Below are positions 30,059 to 41,565 of a DNA stretch of 64,000 nucleotides, piece by piece. How positions within the stretch are numbered: the first letter of the stretch is position 1; the number at the start of each line of letters is the position of its first letter. A program made the position numbers and the translations under genes. The stretch lies in assembly GCF_000971135.1 (NCBI RefSeq), contig NZ_BBLW01000006.1, forward strand, positions 1-64,000, given 5' to 3'. The stretch comes from Demequina phytophila (GTDB lineage Bacteria; Actinomycetota; Actinomycetes; Actinomycetales; Demequinaceae). The notes beneath the pieces were generated by a model. It had not been told where the DNA came from. It saw only the letters and a list, made by a program, of their open reading frames with translations, and made no database searches.

Positions 30059-31072
30059 TCACTGCTGCGCGGGCCACTGCGCCTGGACCAGCTCCACGCC
30101 CTCGGTGCCGACGGCCGTCGCGAGCGACTCGACGGTCCCGGCGCCGGGCACGTCGTAGTGCGGCGCGAGGGTCGCCCACGGCTGCAGCACGAACGCACGC
30201 TCGGTGGCGCGCGGGTGCGGCACCACCAGGTCCTCGGCCGCGAAGGCGCGGTCGCCGTACGCGAGGATGTCGAGGTCGAGCGTGCGGGGGCCGTTCTCGA
30301 CGTGACGCTCGCGGCCGTGCAGCACCTCGATGCCCTGGCACGCGGCGAGCAGCTCGCGCGGCGCCATCGCGGTCATGATCTCGACCACCGCGTTGAGGAA
30401 GTCGTCCTGGTCGGGGCCGCCCACGGGACGGGTCCTGAACAGGGAGGATGCGCGCTGGACCATGATGCCGGGGATGCGGTGCAACTCCCACAGCGCCTCA
30501 CGGAAGGTGGTGTCGACGTCGCCGACGTTGCCGCCGAGCGCGAGGTACGCGACCACGGGCTGGACGGGAGGGTTGTCGGCCGGGTCGTCGGAGTGGACGC
30601 GCGGCGCGAACGGGTCGCCCGACAGCCCCGCCGAGGAGCCGATCCGCTTGTCCGCCCACAGCGCCCCCGACCGCAGGTCGCGGCGGATCTTCACCATGAC
30701 GTCGCGGAACTCGACGTGCAGCGGCGCCTGCGGCTTGTGCACCACCACGTCGACGCAGTGGACGCCCTCCATCTCGAGGATCGCGCGCGCGATGTGCTCC
30801 GCGACGGTCTCGAGGAGGTCGTTGGGGTCGCCACCCAGCACCTCGGCGGCGCGGTCGGCGATGTCGGAGTAGTTGACGGTCTTGGCGAGGTCGTCCTTCG
30901 AGGCGGCGCTGCGCGTGGACACGTGCGCGACCACGTCCGCGAGGAACAGCTGCCCGGACTCCTTCTCGGGCTGGTACACGCCGTGGAAGGCGGTCACGCG
31001 GATCCCCTGGACGATGATCTGGTCGAGCTCGACCCCATCCTTGAGGTACGGGCTGATCGTGGGCGTCGTCAT
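30059..31072 (-). CDS. folKB: Bifunctional dihydroneopterin aldolase / HPPK (FolB-FolK)
   Basis: The 337-residue fusion carries FolB (about residues 10-130, with GIRVTAFHGVYQPEKESGQ and KTVNYSDIAD) and FolK (about 165-330, with YLALGGNVGD and GPRTLDLDILAYGD). It converts dihydroneopterin to the pyrophosphorylated pterin used by FolP. The ATG at 31072 has a GGAAGG site; an earlier in-frame ATG at 31081 overlaps the folP stop but has no spacing for the site. Confidence 0.94.
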   Translation of the reverse strand: MTTPTISPYLKDGVELDQIIVQGIRVTAFHGVYQPEKESGQLFLADVVAHVSTRSAASKDDLAKTVNYSDIADRAAEVLGGDPNDLLETVAEHIARAILEMEGVHCVDVVVHKPQAPLHVEFRDVMVKIRRDLRSGALWADKRIGSSAGLSGDPFAPRVHSDDPADNPPVQPVVAYLALGGNVGDVDTTFREALWELHRIPGIMVQRASSLFRTRPVGGPDQDDFLNAVVEIMTAMAPRELLAACQGIEVLHGRERHVENGPRTLDLDILAYGDRAFAAEDLVVPHPRATERAFVLQPWATLAPHYDVPGAGTVESLATAVGTEGVELVQAQWPAQQ

Positions 31073-31077
31073 GCCTG

Positions 31078-31896
31078 TCATCCTTCCGTTCGTGCGGCGT
31101 TCTCCCAAGCCGACACGACGCGCAGGGCGTCGACGGCGGCGCGGGCGTCGTGGACCCGCACCGCCCACGCGCCATGCGCGGCGGCGAGGGTGGTGACGGC
31201 GGTGGTGGCGGCCTCGCGGGCGGTCGGGTCCGCGGCGTCGACGCCCGGGCGGGCGATCGCGGCGCCGAGGAACCGCTTGCGGCTCGCGCCCACGAGGACG
31301 CGGCGGCCGGCGGACCAGTCGCCCATGCGGGCGAGGAGCGGCCAGTTGGATTCGGTCACCTTGGAGAAGCCCAGGCCCGGATCGAGGACGATGCGGTCCT
31401 CGCCCACGCCTGCGGCCACCAGGGCGTCGACGCGCGCCTCGAGCTCGCGGCCCACCTCCGCGACCACGTCCCCGTAGGCGTCGAGCCGGTCCATCTCCGT
31501 GGAATGGGCGCGCCAATGCATGGCGATGAACTCGCAGGCGAGGTCGGCGACCGTCCCGGCCATGGCATCGTCCGCCAGGCCGCCGGAGACGTCGTTGACG
31601 ATGCTCGCGCCGGCCTCGACGGCGGCGCGCGCGGTCGAGGCGTGCATGGTGTCGATACTGGTCGCGACGCCGGCCTCGCTGAGGGTGCGGATGACGGGCA
31701 CCACGCGGCGCTGCTCCTCGTCGGGGCTGACGCGGGCGGCGCCGGGGCGGGTGGACTCGCCGCCCACGTCGACCAGGTCCGCACCGTCGTGCGCGAGCTG
31801 GACGCCGCGGGCGATCGCGACGTCGAGGTCGGCGTACAGGCCGCCGTCGCTGAAGGAGTCGGGCGTGACGTTGAGGATGCCCATGACGAGCGTCAC
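31078..31896 (-). CDS. folP: Dihydropteroate synthase
   Basis: The 272-residue TIM-barrel enzyme condenses the pterin pyrophosphate with p-aminobenzoate. MGILNVTPDSFSDGG, DVGGESTRPGA, VNDVSGG, DPGLGFSK and GASRKRFLG are present. The GTG start at 31896 follows folE by 11 bp. Two dispersed-motif copies (31386, 31565) encode RIVLDPG, which is a conserved active-site strand, and LADDAMAGT. Confidence 0.95.
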   Translation of the reverse strand: MTLVMGILNVTPDSFSDGGLYADLDVAIARGVQLAHDGADLVDVGGESTRPGAARVSPDEEQRRVVPVIRTLSEAGVATSIDTMHASTARAAVEAGASIVNDVSGGLADDAMAGTVADLACEFIAMHWRAHSTEMDRLDAYGDVVAEVGRELEARVDALVAAGVGEDRIVLDPGLGFSKVTESNWPLLARMGDWSAGRRVLVGASRKRFLGAAIARPGVDAADPTAREAATTAVTTLAAAHGAWAVRVHDARAAVDALRVVSAWENAARTEG

Positions 31897-31907
31897 GACG
31901 CCTCCCT

Positions 31908-32474
31908 CTACTTGCCGACGATGAGGCTCATGGCCTCCGCGCGGGTCGCGCCGTCGCGCATGATGCCGCGCACGGCGGAGGTGACGGTGCGGGAGCCGGG
32001 CTTGCGGACGCCGCGCATGGACATGCAGAGGTGCTCGGCCTCGACCACGACGATGACGCCGCGCGCGCCCAGCTCGACGACCAGCGCGTCCGCGACCTGC
32101 GTGGTGAGGCGCTCCTGCACCTGGGGGCGCTTGGCGAACACGTCGACCAGGCGGGCCAGCTTGGACAGGCCGGTGATGCGGCCGTCCGTGCCGGGGATGT
32201 AGGCGACGTGCGCGACGCCGTGGAACGGGACGAGGTGGTGCTCGCACATCGAGTACAGCTCGATGTCCTTGACCAGGATCATCTCCTCGTGACCCAGCTC
32301 GAAGACGGCGCTGAGGACGTCGGCGGGGTCCTGGTGGAGGCCTCCGAAGAACTCCTCGTAGGCGCGCGCCACCCGGCTGGGGGTGTCGCGCAGGCCGTCG
32401 CGGTCGGGGTCCTCGCCCACGGCGGCCAGGATCTCCCTGACCGCCGCCTCGATGCGGGGCTTGTCGACGGTCAC
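31908..32474 (-). CDS. folE: GTP cyclohydrolase I
   Basis: The 188-residue enzyme starts folate synthesis from GTP. The zinc and catalytic residues are in [12 protein letters not shown] and [12 protein letters not shown], with [15 protein letters not shown] near the start. GTG start, two bases after the ftsH stop. The ftsH-folE-folP-folKB order is standard for actinobacteria. Confidence 0.96.
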   Translation of the reverse strand: MTVDKPRIEAAVREILAAVGEDPDRDGLRDTPSRVARAYEEFFGGLHQDPADVLSAVFELGHEEMILVKDIELYSMCEHHLVPFHGVAHVAYIPGTDGRITGLSKLARLVDVFAKRPQVQERLTTQVADALVVELGARGVIVVVEAEHLCMSMRGVRKPGSRTVTSAVRGIMRDGATRAEAMSLIVGK

Positions 32475-32476
32475 GG

Positions 32477-34531
<2,055 letters not shown>

Positions 34532-34640
34532 CGTGTCCCCGACTCTACGCGGTGGGTCAGACAGTGAGTAAAGGTTTCGCTCAGGGCTTGGTGCACATGT
34601 GGGTAACGCATTAGCGGGGGCTGCAGTTGCGCCTCCCCGC

Positions 34641-34748
34641 GTGCACCTATCCACACCGTTTTCGCACTGATCCACCAGGCAGCCTCGATATGCGGCCTCG
34701 GATGACCGTTTCATCGGCCCATCGGGAATCCATGTGTGGATGGGCACA
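34641..34748. repeat. Family C palindrome, copy 1 (GTGTGGATGGGCAC arm)
   Basis: The left arm GTGCACCTATCCACACCG (34641-34658) and right arm GTGTGGATGGGCAC (34734-34747) face each other, with a second left-type unit GCACTGATCCACCAGGCA after about 20 bp. A dispersed-motif copy follows at 34757, then the stop codon of the DUF559 gene at 34771. The CTATCCACA core is one base from the DnaA box TTATCCACA. Confidence 0.75.
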
Positions 34749-34770
34749 CGGTGGGGGGACGATGCGGCGG

Positions 34771-35598
34771 TCACCTGGGCAGGCCGAGCGTCTCCTTCAC
34801 CGCGGCGACGATCAGGGCGCGATCGCCCATCACGTCCGAGTAGGTGAACCTGAGGAACGGGTATCCACCCCGGGTCGCCACGTTGTTGCGCCGCAGATCC
34901 TCGCGCCATGCCTGCGGGTTGTCGTGGAACTCGGCGCCGTCGGTCTCGACGATGAGAGCGCGGTTCACCATGAGGTCCACATGGCCGAGGCCCGGGATCT
35001 TCACCTGCGACTCGACGTGGAATCCCTCGTCCGCCAAGGCGACCCGCGTCAGGGTCTCGAGGTGCGACTGGGCGCCACCGTCGCATCGTGCCGCGATCCA
35101 GTCGCGACGGGCAGGGTCCGTGTGCACCCACGTCTCGAGCATCTGCTCGGTCATGAGCTCGCGGTGCAGCGCGGCGTCGACCGCGACGATCTGCTGCAGC
35201 CGGCCCGCGCACAGCCCCAACAGGTCGAGGGCTCGGGAGACGTCGTTGCCGAGCGAGCCCTCATCATGCCGATGGAGCACCACGCCCTTGATGGGGCGCC
35301 TGTCGTTGGCGCGCCGCGCGCGATCGCGAGGGATCGATAGGTGGCTGCGTCGGTCGTCCTCGATCACCGGGAGCTCGAGTGCGCGACACGCGCTGAGGCA
35401 GGAGAGGTGAGCGCGGTACGCGGCGCGAAGGATCGCGTCGACCGTCGCATCGGGCAGCGCGTAGACGCCGTACCGCGGTCGGGCGACTCGGCCGTCGCGA
35501 ACCGCGCGCAACAGCCGACCTCGTGTGACGCCCAAGTTCTTCAGGTCCTCGGGGCGCGCGGCACCACCCAGGTCGTCGATGGCGCGGACAGGATCCAT
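34771..35598 (-). CDS. DUF559 nuclease-fold protein with AbiEi-like N-terminus, paralog 1
   Basis: The 275-residue protein has an N-terminal winged-helix AbiEi-antitoxin-type domain ([29 protein letters not shown]) and a C-terminal DUF559 domain, a Vsr-like PD-(D/E)XK fold with [16 protein letters not shown] and REDLRRNN. A paralog of exactly the same length is at 40540; both begin MDPV, which fixes the start at 35598 rather than 12 codons upstream. It is bracketed by family C palindromes. Its function is not known; it could be a nuclease, an antitoxin-like regulator, or linked to the palindromes. Confidence 0.85.
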   Translation of the reverse strand: MDPVRAIDDLGGAARPEDLKNLGVTRGRLLRAVRDGRVARPRYGVYALPDATVDAILRAAYRAHLSCLSACRALELPVIEDDRRSHLSIPRDRARRANDRRPIKGVVLHRHDEGSLGNDVSRALDLLGLCAGRLQQIVAVDAALHRELMTEQMLETWVHTDPARRDWIAARCDGGAQSHLETLTRVALADEGFHVESQVKIPGLGHVDLMVNRALIVETDGAEFHDNPQAWREDLRRNNVATRGGYPFLRFTYSDVMGDRALIVAAVKETLGLPR

Positions 35599-35710
35599 GC
35601 GATCCAGGCTGAACGCGACGCCCGGCACGCGCATCGACGTCGGGCAGATCTGTGGAGCAGCGGCATGCTGCCCGACGGTGGGGACATCACCTTCGCCGGG
35701 AACGCCGCGT

Positions 35711-35812
35711 GCCTATCCACACACGGTCCCCCGAATGGCCCGCGAAACGAGCATCTGGTGCGCGTTGCGGCCGGTCTTGGTGGATAGGCGCCAAACCTGT
35801 GTGGATAGGCGC
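35711..35812. repeat. Family C palindrome, copy 2
   Basis: The left arm GCCTATCCACAC (35711-35722) pairs with GTGTGGATAGGCGC (35799-35812), and a second right-type unit TGGTGGATAGGCGCC lies about 20 bp inward. It lies 112 bp before the DUF559 start and just after the hpt stop. Confidence 0.8.
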
Positions 35813-35826
35813 TCGGGAGGCGGGGG

Positions 35827-36381
35827 TCAGCCGCCGTAGACCTCGGGCTTCAGCACTGCCACGAACGGCAGCGTGCGGTAGTTCTCCGCGAAGTCGAGGC
35901 CGTAGCCGACCACGAAGTCCGGCGGGATGTCGAAGCCGATGTACTTGACCGGCACGTCGACCACCGCGGCCGCGGGCTTGCGCAGCAGCGCCGCCACCTC
36001 CACCGAGGCGGCCCCACGGGTCCGCAGGTTCCCCAGCAGCCACGACAGCGTGACGCCCGAGTCGATGATGTCCTCGACGATCAGCACGTGGCGACCGGTC
36101 AGGTCCGCGTCGAGGTCCTTGAGGATCCGCACCACGCCCGAGGACTTGGTGCCGCTCCCATAAGACGAGACAGCCATCCAGTCCATCTGCACCTGCGGCG
36201 GCATGCGGCGCGCGAGGTCGGCCATCACCATGACCGCGCCCTTGAGCACGCCCACCAAAAGCAGGTCCTTGCCCTCGTAGTCGGCGCGGATGGCGGCGGC
36301 CATCTCGTCGAGCTTGCGCCCGATCGCGTTCTCCGAGACGAGCACCTCCGAGAAGTCGCTCATGTCGTACTGGAAGCTCAC
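35827..36381 (-). CDS. hpt: Hypoxanthine phosphoribosyltransferase
   Basis: The 184-residue purine salvage enzyme converts hypoxanthine or guanine and PRPP to the nucleotide. The PRPP loop is VLIVEDIIDSGVTLSWLL, with LLLVGVLKGAVMVMADL and GFDIPPDFVVGYGLDFAENYR also conserved. The GTG at 36381 has a GAGGAG site; an internal ATG at 36363 is a possible alternative. It follows tilS, the standard actinobacterial arrangement. Confidence 0.95.
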   Translation of the reverse strand: MSFQYDMSDFSEVLVSENAIGRKLDEMAAAIRADYEGKDLLLVGVLKGAVMVMADLARRMPPQVQMDWMAVSSYGSGTKSSGVVRILKDLDADLTGRHVLIVEDIIDSGVTLSWLLGNLRTRGAASVEVAALLRKPAAAVVDVPVKYIGFDIPPDFVVGYGLDFAENYRTLPFVAVLKPEVYGG

Positions 36382-36409
36382 GCTCGGCTCTCCTCGGGAG
36401 TTCGGGCCG

Positions 36410-37432
36410 TCAGGACGGGGTGGGGGCATCGGGATGGCTGATGACCAGCCTGCCATATTCACGCCTGGCCTCGTAGCCGCCGGGGAGCGAGATCGCGCCC
36501 TGGCCCTTCCACGAGGTCACCAGCGAATCCAAGGCCGCCACATGAGTAGCGGTGAGCGGTCCGGCGCCGCGGTTCTCGGCCAGCATCTTGAGCATGCGGG
36601 TCCGGATCGCGTCGGGCAGGGCGGCGAGCATGTCGCAGCGCCACTCGTCCTCGCGCACCGTCGAGACCGAGGACCCCATCGCGGAGCGCGCCTGCCGGTC
36701 GAGCTCGTCCGCGTCCGCCTGCAGCAGCGCCGCCGACCGCGCCAGCCCCGACACCACGCCCGGCCCCAGCACCTCCACCAAGGACGGCATCACGCGGGTC
36801 CGCAGCGCGGACCGCCGGGGCCCATCCTCGGAGAAGTTCGTAGGGTCGTGCCACGGGTCCAGCCCCAGCGCCTGGCACGCCGCCACGGTGTCCTTGCGCC
36901 GCACCGTGAGGAACGGGCGCACGATCCGCCCGCGCCGCGCGGGGATCCCCGACAGCGCCCGCGCCCCGGAGCCCCGCGCGAGCGCCAAGAGAACCGTCTC
37001 CGCCTGGTCATCCATCGTGTGACCCGTCACCAGCAGCGGCGCGAGCCCACCCTCGGCGTCCATGCGCGCCTCGAGCGCCGCGTATCGTGCCTCGCGCGCC
37101 GCGGCCTCCATGCCGCCCGCGCGCCCGACCGTCACCCTCTCGACAAACACCGTCGAGAGACCGGCCCGCTTGACCTCCAGAGCAGCCCGCTCCGCCACCA
37201 CCGCGGAGTCCGGCTGCAGCCCGTGGTCCACGATGATCGCGCCCGCGAACAGCCCCTGCTTCCGGGCGACAAAAGAAACGGCCGCGGCGAGCGCCAGCGA
37301 GTCCGGCCCGCCCGAGACGGCGACCCACACGCGCGTCCCGAGCTCCAGATCGCCGAGCGCGTCGCGCACCGCGACCCTGCACGCGGCTACGGCGGGATGG
37401 GGTCCCGTCAACGGATTGCCCTCATCCCTCAC
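36410..37432 (-). CDS. tilS: tRNA(Ile)-lysidine synthetase
   Basis: The 340-residue enzyme modifies C34 of the CAU-anticodon tRNA-Ile. The PP-loop SGGPDSLALAAAVSF starts near residue 40, and TGHTMDDQAETVLLALARGSG is conserved. The C-terminal domain is short, as in actinobacteria. The GTG start overlaps the dacB end by 11 bp, indicating coupling. Confidence 0.94.
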   Translation of the reverse strand: MRDEGNPLTGPHPAVAACRVAVRDALGDLELGTRVWVAVSGGPDSLALAAAVSFVARKQGLFAGAIIVDHGLQPDSAVVAERAALEVKRAGLSTVFVERVTVGRAGGMEAAAREARYAALEARMDAEGGLAPLLVTGHTMDDQAETVLLALARGSGARALSGIPARRGRIVRPFLTVRRKDTVAACQALGLDPWHDPTNFSEDGPRRSALRTRVMPSLVEVLGPGVVSGLARSAALLQADADELDRQARSAMGSSVSTVREDEWRCDMLAALPDAIRTRMLKMLAENRGAGPLTATHVAALDSLVTSWKGQGAISLPGGYEARREYGRLVISHPDAPTPS

Positions 37433-38894
37433 AGCCGCATTCTGCCAGCGCGCCGAGGAAGTCGTCGAACGCGCCGATGGGCCCCTCCTGCCCGTACCCC
37501 ATGCCGTCCGCGAGGATCGCGACCGCGAGCGGCCGGCCATCCGCGGTCATCAGCACGCCCGCGATCGCGGTCACCCCGGTGAGCGATCCGGTCTTCGCGC
37601 GCCAGTACCCGGCCGGCGGCAGCCCCTCGTATCGGGTCTCCACCGTCCCCTCGAGCCCGGCGAGCGGCAGCCAGTCGAGCAGACCCGCCAGCGACGGCTC
37701 GTCGCGGGCGGCCAGCAGCGCGCTCGTCATGGTCGCGGGCGAGATGAGGTTGCGGTCGGAGAAGCCGGCGCCGTCGTACAGCTCCAGCCCGTCCACCGTG
37801 ACCCCCAGGGCCTCCAACGCCGCGGTGATCGCGCGCGCCTCCCCCGCCGGGGTCGCCCGCTCGCCGCTCGCGAGCGCGAGGTTCCGCGCCACCTGCTCGG
37901 CGACCGTGTTGTCCGACACGGAGAGAAGGTGCCGCGCGACCTCCGCCAGCGGCGCGGATCGCACCGCGGCGACCTCGACCGCCCGCGCACGGGACGATGC
38001 CCGGGTCGCCTCTCCCTGCACCGTCACGCCCCGCTCCTCGAGACGTTCCAGGAAGAGACCCCCGGCATGCAGCGACGGGTCTGCGGCCCGGGCCACGTAG
38101 TTGCCCTCGGTCAGGCGGGCGCCGTTGACCGCGAGACCCGACACGGGACCGGCGTAGCCCAGGTTGAACGCGTACTCGGGCCATTCCTTGGGCCACGCGG
38201 GGCCCGGGAACGCGGTGTCGTCCACGCGCAGCTTCACGGCCCCGCCGCCGGTCACATCCGGACCAAGAGCCGACACCACCTCGTCGGCGAGGTCGCCCAG
38301 CCCGGCCCAGCCGTTCGCGGCGTCCTCCGCGGAGGCGACGTCGCCGTGGTGGCCCTGGTCCGCGGCGAGCATGACGTCGCCGCCGGCGACCAGCGTGAGG
38401 ATGCGCGAGGTCGCGTCCCACGTCACGGTGGTCGAGGTGGTGGAGTCGGCACCCATCTGGGAGACGGCCGCGACGGCGGTGATGAGCTTGGTGGTGGAGG
38501 CCGGGGTCTGCGGGTCCGCGGCGTCGAGGTCCGCGTAGACGGTGCCGTCCAGGTAGTCGACCACCGAGATGTTGGTCGACGTGCCGGTGCGCGAGTCCTC
38601 GCGCACCGCCTCCGCGAGCGCCTGGACCTCCGTCGCCGACGGCCGGGGCGCGTCGGCGGACAACCCGGCCGCCGCATCGTCCCCCTGCACTGGCGCGGGC
38701 GCGACCGGGGATGCCGTGATGAAGGGGGCCTGGGGGATCTCGGCGGGCTGCGCGGTGAGGAAGCCGGGGACCACGTCCTGCGCGTCGAGGTAGAGGTAGC
38801 CCCCGCCCAGCGCCAGCACGCCGACGCCTACCCCTGCGATGATTCCGCGCACCCACGACCTCCGAACATGCGCCAGACTAGTACCGTTCCTCAC
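37422..38894 (-). CDS. dacB: D-Ala-D-Ala carboxypeptidase/endopeptidase (PBP4 type)
   Basis: The 490-residue class C penicillin-binding protein has an N-terminal membrane anchor or signal (residues 12-38), the catalytic STTK (SXXK motif, about residue 133), SDN (SXN motif) and KTG. It trims peptidoglycan crosslinks outside the membrane. The linker after the anchor contains [10 protein letters not shown] and a later surface segment ATRASSRAR; both are dispersed-motif copies (38674, 37992). Divergent from ppa. Confidence 0.93.
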   Translation of the reverse strand: MRNGTSLAHVRRSWVRGIIAGVGVGVLALGGGYLYLDAQDVVPGFLTAQPAEIPQAPFITASPVAPAPVQGDDAAAGLSADAPRPSATEVQALAEAVREDSRTGTSTNISVVDYLDGTVYADLDAADPQTPASTTKLITAVAAVSQMGADSTTSTTVTWDATSRILTLVAGGDVMLAADQGHHGDVASAEDAANGWAGLGDLADEVVSALGPDVTGGGAVKLRVDDTAFPGPAWPKEWPEYAFNLGYAGPVSGLAVNGARLTEGNYVARAADPSLHAGGLFLERLEERGVTVQGEATRASSRARAVEVAAVRSAPLAEVARHLLSVSDNTVAEQVARNLALASGERATPAGEARAITAALEALGVTVDGLELYDGAGFSDRNLISPATMTSALLAARDEPSLAGLLDWLPLAGLEGTVETRYEGLPPAGYWRAKTGSLTGVTAIAGVLMTADGRPLAVAILADGMGYGQEGPIGAFDDFLGALAECGCEG

Positions 38895-38929
38895 CAGGAC
38901 CTCTGACCTATCGCTTAAGGACGCCAGGC

Positions 38930-39454
38930 ATGGAATTCGACGTCACCATCGAGATCCCGAAGGGCTCGCGCAACAAGTACGAGGTGGATCACCACACCGG
39001 CCGCATCGTGCTGGACCGCATGCTGTTCACCTCGACGCGCTACCCGGATGATTATGGCTTCATCGACGGCACGCTCGGCGAGGACGGCGACCCGCTGGAC
39101 GCCCTGGTGCTGCTCGAGGAGCCCACGTTCCCCGGCTGCCAGATCCGCTGCCGCGCGCTCGGCATGTTCCGCATGCGCGACGAGGCCGGCGGTGACGACA
39201 AGGTCCTGTGCGTGCCGGTCGGCGACCAGCGTCAGACGTGGCGCCAGGAGCTCACCGACGTCTCCGACTTCCACCGCCTCGAGGTCCAGCACTTCTTCGA
39301 GGTCTACAAGGACCTCGAGCCCGGCAAGTCCGTCGAGGGCGCCAAGTGGGTGTCGCGCGAGGAGGCCGAGGAGGAGATCCGCTCCTCGTTCGAGCGCGCC
39401 AAGGGCACCCCGTTCGCGCACATGAACCCGCTGTACCCGCCGCAGGAGCACTAG
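38930..39454 (+). CDS. ppa: Inorganic pyrophosphatase
   Basis: The 174-residue soluble family I pyrophosphatase hydrolyses pyrophosphate from biosynthesis. [20 protein letters not shown] and the metal-binding GDPLDALVL are clear, with [15 protein letters not shown] near the C-terminus. It lies opposite dacB-tilS-hpt as in most actinobacteria. Confidence 0.97.
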   Translation: MEFDVTIEIPKGSRNKYEVDHHTGRIVLDRMLFTSTRYPDDYGFIDGTLGEDGDPLDALVLLEEPTFPGCQIRCRALGMFRMRDEAGGDDKVLCVPVGDQRQTWRQELTDVSDFHRLEVQHFFEVYKDLEPGKSVEGAKWVSREEAEEEIRSSFERAKGTPFAHMNPLYPPQEH

Positions 39455-39478
39455 AGGTTCTGCGGCCACCTCGCCAGT

Positions 39479-39569
39479 CTCCACACGGTTTCTGCAGCTG
39501 CCGGCCCGCTGGTCGGGCGTTACGTCGCGAGTTGCAGCGGAATGGACGATGCGGCGGCTGGGTGTGTGG
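39479..39569. repeat. Family D palindrome, copy 1
   Basis: The arms CTCCACACGG and GTGTGTGGA enclose GTCGGGCGTTACGTCGCGAG, then TTGCAGCGGAATGGACGATG. The last 60 bp are nearly identical to the copy at 40317-40413 in the same orientation, so the two copies flank the vapBC pair as direct repeats. Contains a dispersed-motif copy (39543). Confidence 0.8.
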
Positions 39570-39610
39570 AACCTGGCGGCTCAGTGCCTGGGCGGACGGG
39601 TTTCCCCCGC

Positions 39611-39973
39611 TCACCGCGCGAGCACGACGCCCGGAATCCCGTCCCACGCGGTGTCGGTGGTGAGCACGTCGCGACCCAGCCGCTGTCCCAGCGCGAGGCA
39701 CAGCCGGTCGCCCAGCGACAGCCCGGACCCGGCGCGCCACAGCCGCGCGGCCGCCTCACCGTCCGGCCCAGACACGGGCTCGATGTGGAGACCGTAGCTG
39801 AGCAGGAGCTCTCGGGCGAGCGGCCAATCGGCTCCGGCCTGGCCGACCTTCTGCGCCACCTCGGACCAGTTCGCCGCACCACAGACGCCGTCCTCGAGAC
39901 GCGCCGCGACCATCGCCGCCCCCGGCTCTCCCTTGAGGAAGGCGAGCAACGCGCTCGCGTCGAACACCGTCAC
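39611..39973 (-). CDS. vapC: PIN-domain toxin (VapC family)
   Basis: The 120-residue PIN ribonuclease has the acidic residues in FDASALLAFL (Asp near 5), the middle SEV...E region, LSLGDRLCLAL and LTTDTAW. VapC toxins cleave tRNA or rRNA. GTG start; it overlaps the antitoxin stop by 4 bp. The LxDRLC segment matches the type that pairs with AbrB-like antitoxins. Confidence 0.9.
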   Translation of the reverse strand: MTVFDASALLAFLKGEPGAAMVAARLEDGVCGAANWSEVAQKVGQAGADWPLARELLLSYGLHIEPVSGPDGEAAARLWRAGSGLSLGDRLCLALGQRLGRDVLTTDTAWDGIPGVVLAR

Positions 39974-40227
39974 GCGGAAACGTCCTCGCGTGCCGCGGAC
40001 GCCCGGCGCTCGGCCATGAGCTCGCCCACCACGTCATGTCCCGCGAGCTGCGACCGGATGGCAGCCAACGCGGCCTCCTGCGACAGGATGAGCAGCCCAT
40101 CCTGCTCGCGAGCGCCCTCGAGGGCAATGAGCGTGGTCCCCTCCGACCAGCCGAACCGCTGACGCACGTCGGACGGCACCACGGTACGGCCCTTGTCGCC
40201 GATGCGGATCACGTGAGTGGTACTCAT
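39970..40227 (-). CDS. vapB: AbrB/SpoVT-type antitoxin (VapB family)
   Basis: The 85-residue protein has an N-terminal swapped-hairpin AbrB domain (IRIGDKGRTVVPSDVRQRFG, residues 7-26) that binds the operon promoter, and a C-terminal tail that would block the toxin. The ATG at 40227 begins MSTTHVIRIG; the longer frame upstream is not family-like. The pair is compact and bracketed by family D repeats. Confidence 0.9.
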   Translation of the reverse strand: MSTTHVIRIGDKGRTVVPSDVRQRFGWSEGTTLIALEGAREQDGLLILSQEAALAAIRSQLAGHDVVGELMAERRASAAREDVSA

Positions 40228-40316
40228 GTAGGCAGTTTCCCACCGCTCACCATCGATTGCCACTGCCTGTGGAGCGCGGGCAGCACGGTGCCGTGGCGCG
40301 CGCCGCCCCGTCCGCC

Positions 40317-40413
40317 GCGCTCCACACGGATTCTGCACCTGCGGGCCGGGTTGGTCGGGCGTTGCGGCGCGAGTTGCAGCGGAATGGACGATGCGGCGGC
40401 TGGGTGTGTGGAG
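40317..40413. repeat. Family D palindrome, copy 2
   Basis: GCGCTCCACACGGATTCTGC on the left and GTGTGTGGAG on the right. The interior resembles copy 1, and the whole resembles the inverted copies at 41394 and 41566. It contains a dispersed-motif copy (40386). It lies 126 bp before the second DUF559 gene and 90 bp from the vapB start; the remaining part of this 312-bp gap shows no other feature apart from promoter space. Confidence 0.8.
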
Positions 40414-40539
40414 TCTGGCAGGTGGGCGCATGGCTGGGGATGGCGCGATGGATGTCCCCAGCCCGCTCCCACGTGAGCGTTGTCCACGGATCGGTGCCAC
40501 GCGGCTCACCCGCATGGAACTGCCGGACACGCTGTCCGC

Positions 40540-41367
40540 ATGGACCCGGTCATCGAACTGACGAAGCGAGGCGGCGCGGCACGCCGCAAGGACCTGCTCG
40601 CGAAAGGCGTCACCCGCGCGCTGCTGAGCGCGGCGGTAGCGGAGGGCGCGGTGAGGCGCCCCATGTACGGCATCTACGCGCTTCCCGATGCCTCGACCGC
40701 GCAGATCCTCCGCGCTGCCTACCGCGCCGACCTCGCGTGCATGAGCCTGTGCGTGGACGCAGGCTTGCCCACTATGGACGGCGACACCCGCACCCACCTC
40801 TGGGTGCCCCGCAACCGCGCGCGCCGGGCGGACGACAGGCGCCCCGTCAACGGCGTCGTCATCCATCGCCACGACCACGTCGCGACCACCGCCGACGAGA
40901 GGCTCGCGGTGGGACTCGACCTCATGGGCCTGTGCCACGACCGCATGGCGCAGATCGTCGCGATCGATGCGGCGCTCCGGCTCGGCAAGCTCACACCTGC
41001 ACGCATCGAGGCCTTCACCCACACAGACAGGGATCGGCTCCGCTGGCTGCTCGCGCATTGTGACGGGCTATCACAGTCGATCCTCGAGACCATCGCTCGG
41101 GTCACCCTCGTCGCGGCAGGGTTCCGCGTGGTCTCGCAGGCCAAGGTCCCGGGCATCGGACACGTCGATCTGCTGGTGGAGGGGAGGGTGATCGTGGAGC
41201 TCGACGGCAAGGAGCACCACGACAAGCCTGGCGCCTGGGAGGAGGACATCCGCCGCAACAACGCCGCCGCGGCCGCCGGGCTCCATGACCTTCACTTCAC
41301 CTATGCCACGGTGATGTACGACCGGCCCGCGATGGTCCGGATGGTCCGCCAGGCGCTGGAACGCTGA
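40540..41367 (+). CDS. DUF559 nuclease-fold protein with AbiEi-like N-terminus, paralog 2
   Basis: The 275-residue protein is collinear with the one at 34771: RGGAARRKDLLAKGVTRALL and YGIYALPDAS in the N-terminal domain, HRHDHV in the middle, and the nuclease-like GHVDLLVEG, VELDGKEHHDKPGAW and EEDIRRNN at the end. The Asp, Glu and Lys/His positions expected of a Vsr-like PD-(D/E)XK site are kept, so it may be active. It has family D palindromes on both sides, in opposite orientations. Confidence 0.85.
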   Translation: MDPVIELTKRGGAARRKDLLAKGVTRALLSAAVAEGAVRRPMYGIYALPDASTAQILRAAYRADLACMSLCVDAGLPTMDGDTRTHLWVPRNRARRADDRRPVNGVVIHRHDHVATTADERLAVGLDLMGLCHDRMAQIVAIDAALRLGKLTPARIEAFTHTDRDRLRWLLAHCDGLSQSILETIARVTLVAAGFRVVSQAKVPGIGHVDLLVEGRVIVELDGKEHHDKPGAWEEDIRRNNAAAAAGLHDLHFTYATVMYDRPAMVRMVRQALER

Positions 41368-41393
41368 GCGGCCGCGAGCCCGCGCGCAACCGC

Positions 41394-41531
41394 CGCGCCG
41401 CCTGCTCCCCTTGAGCCACCCGCGCCAGGTTCCACACAGGATCCCGGCTCAGCCCGGATTCACATGCAACTCGCGCCGCATCGCCCGACCAGCACGAGCG
41501 CAGTTGCAGAATCCGTGTGGAGCGCGGTCAG
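41394..41531. repeat. Family D palindrome, copy 3 (138-bp tandem unit 1)
   Basis: This 138-bp unit is identical to 41566-41703 by eye. It contains a family D element in inverse orientation to the copy at 40317: TTCCACACAGG on the left and GCAGAATCCGTGTGGAGCGC on the right. It lies 26 bp after the second DUF559 gene. Confidence 0.85.
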
Positions 41532-41565
41532 CGGCGGGCGCGGGGATGCTGATCAGAGGCCCGCT

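Noticed and set aside
40470-40490. TTGTCCACG as a DnaA box and replication origin
   Set aside because: A single imperfect box without a cluster, AT-rich element or dnaA/dnaN genes does not support an origin.
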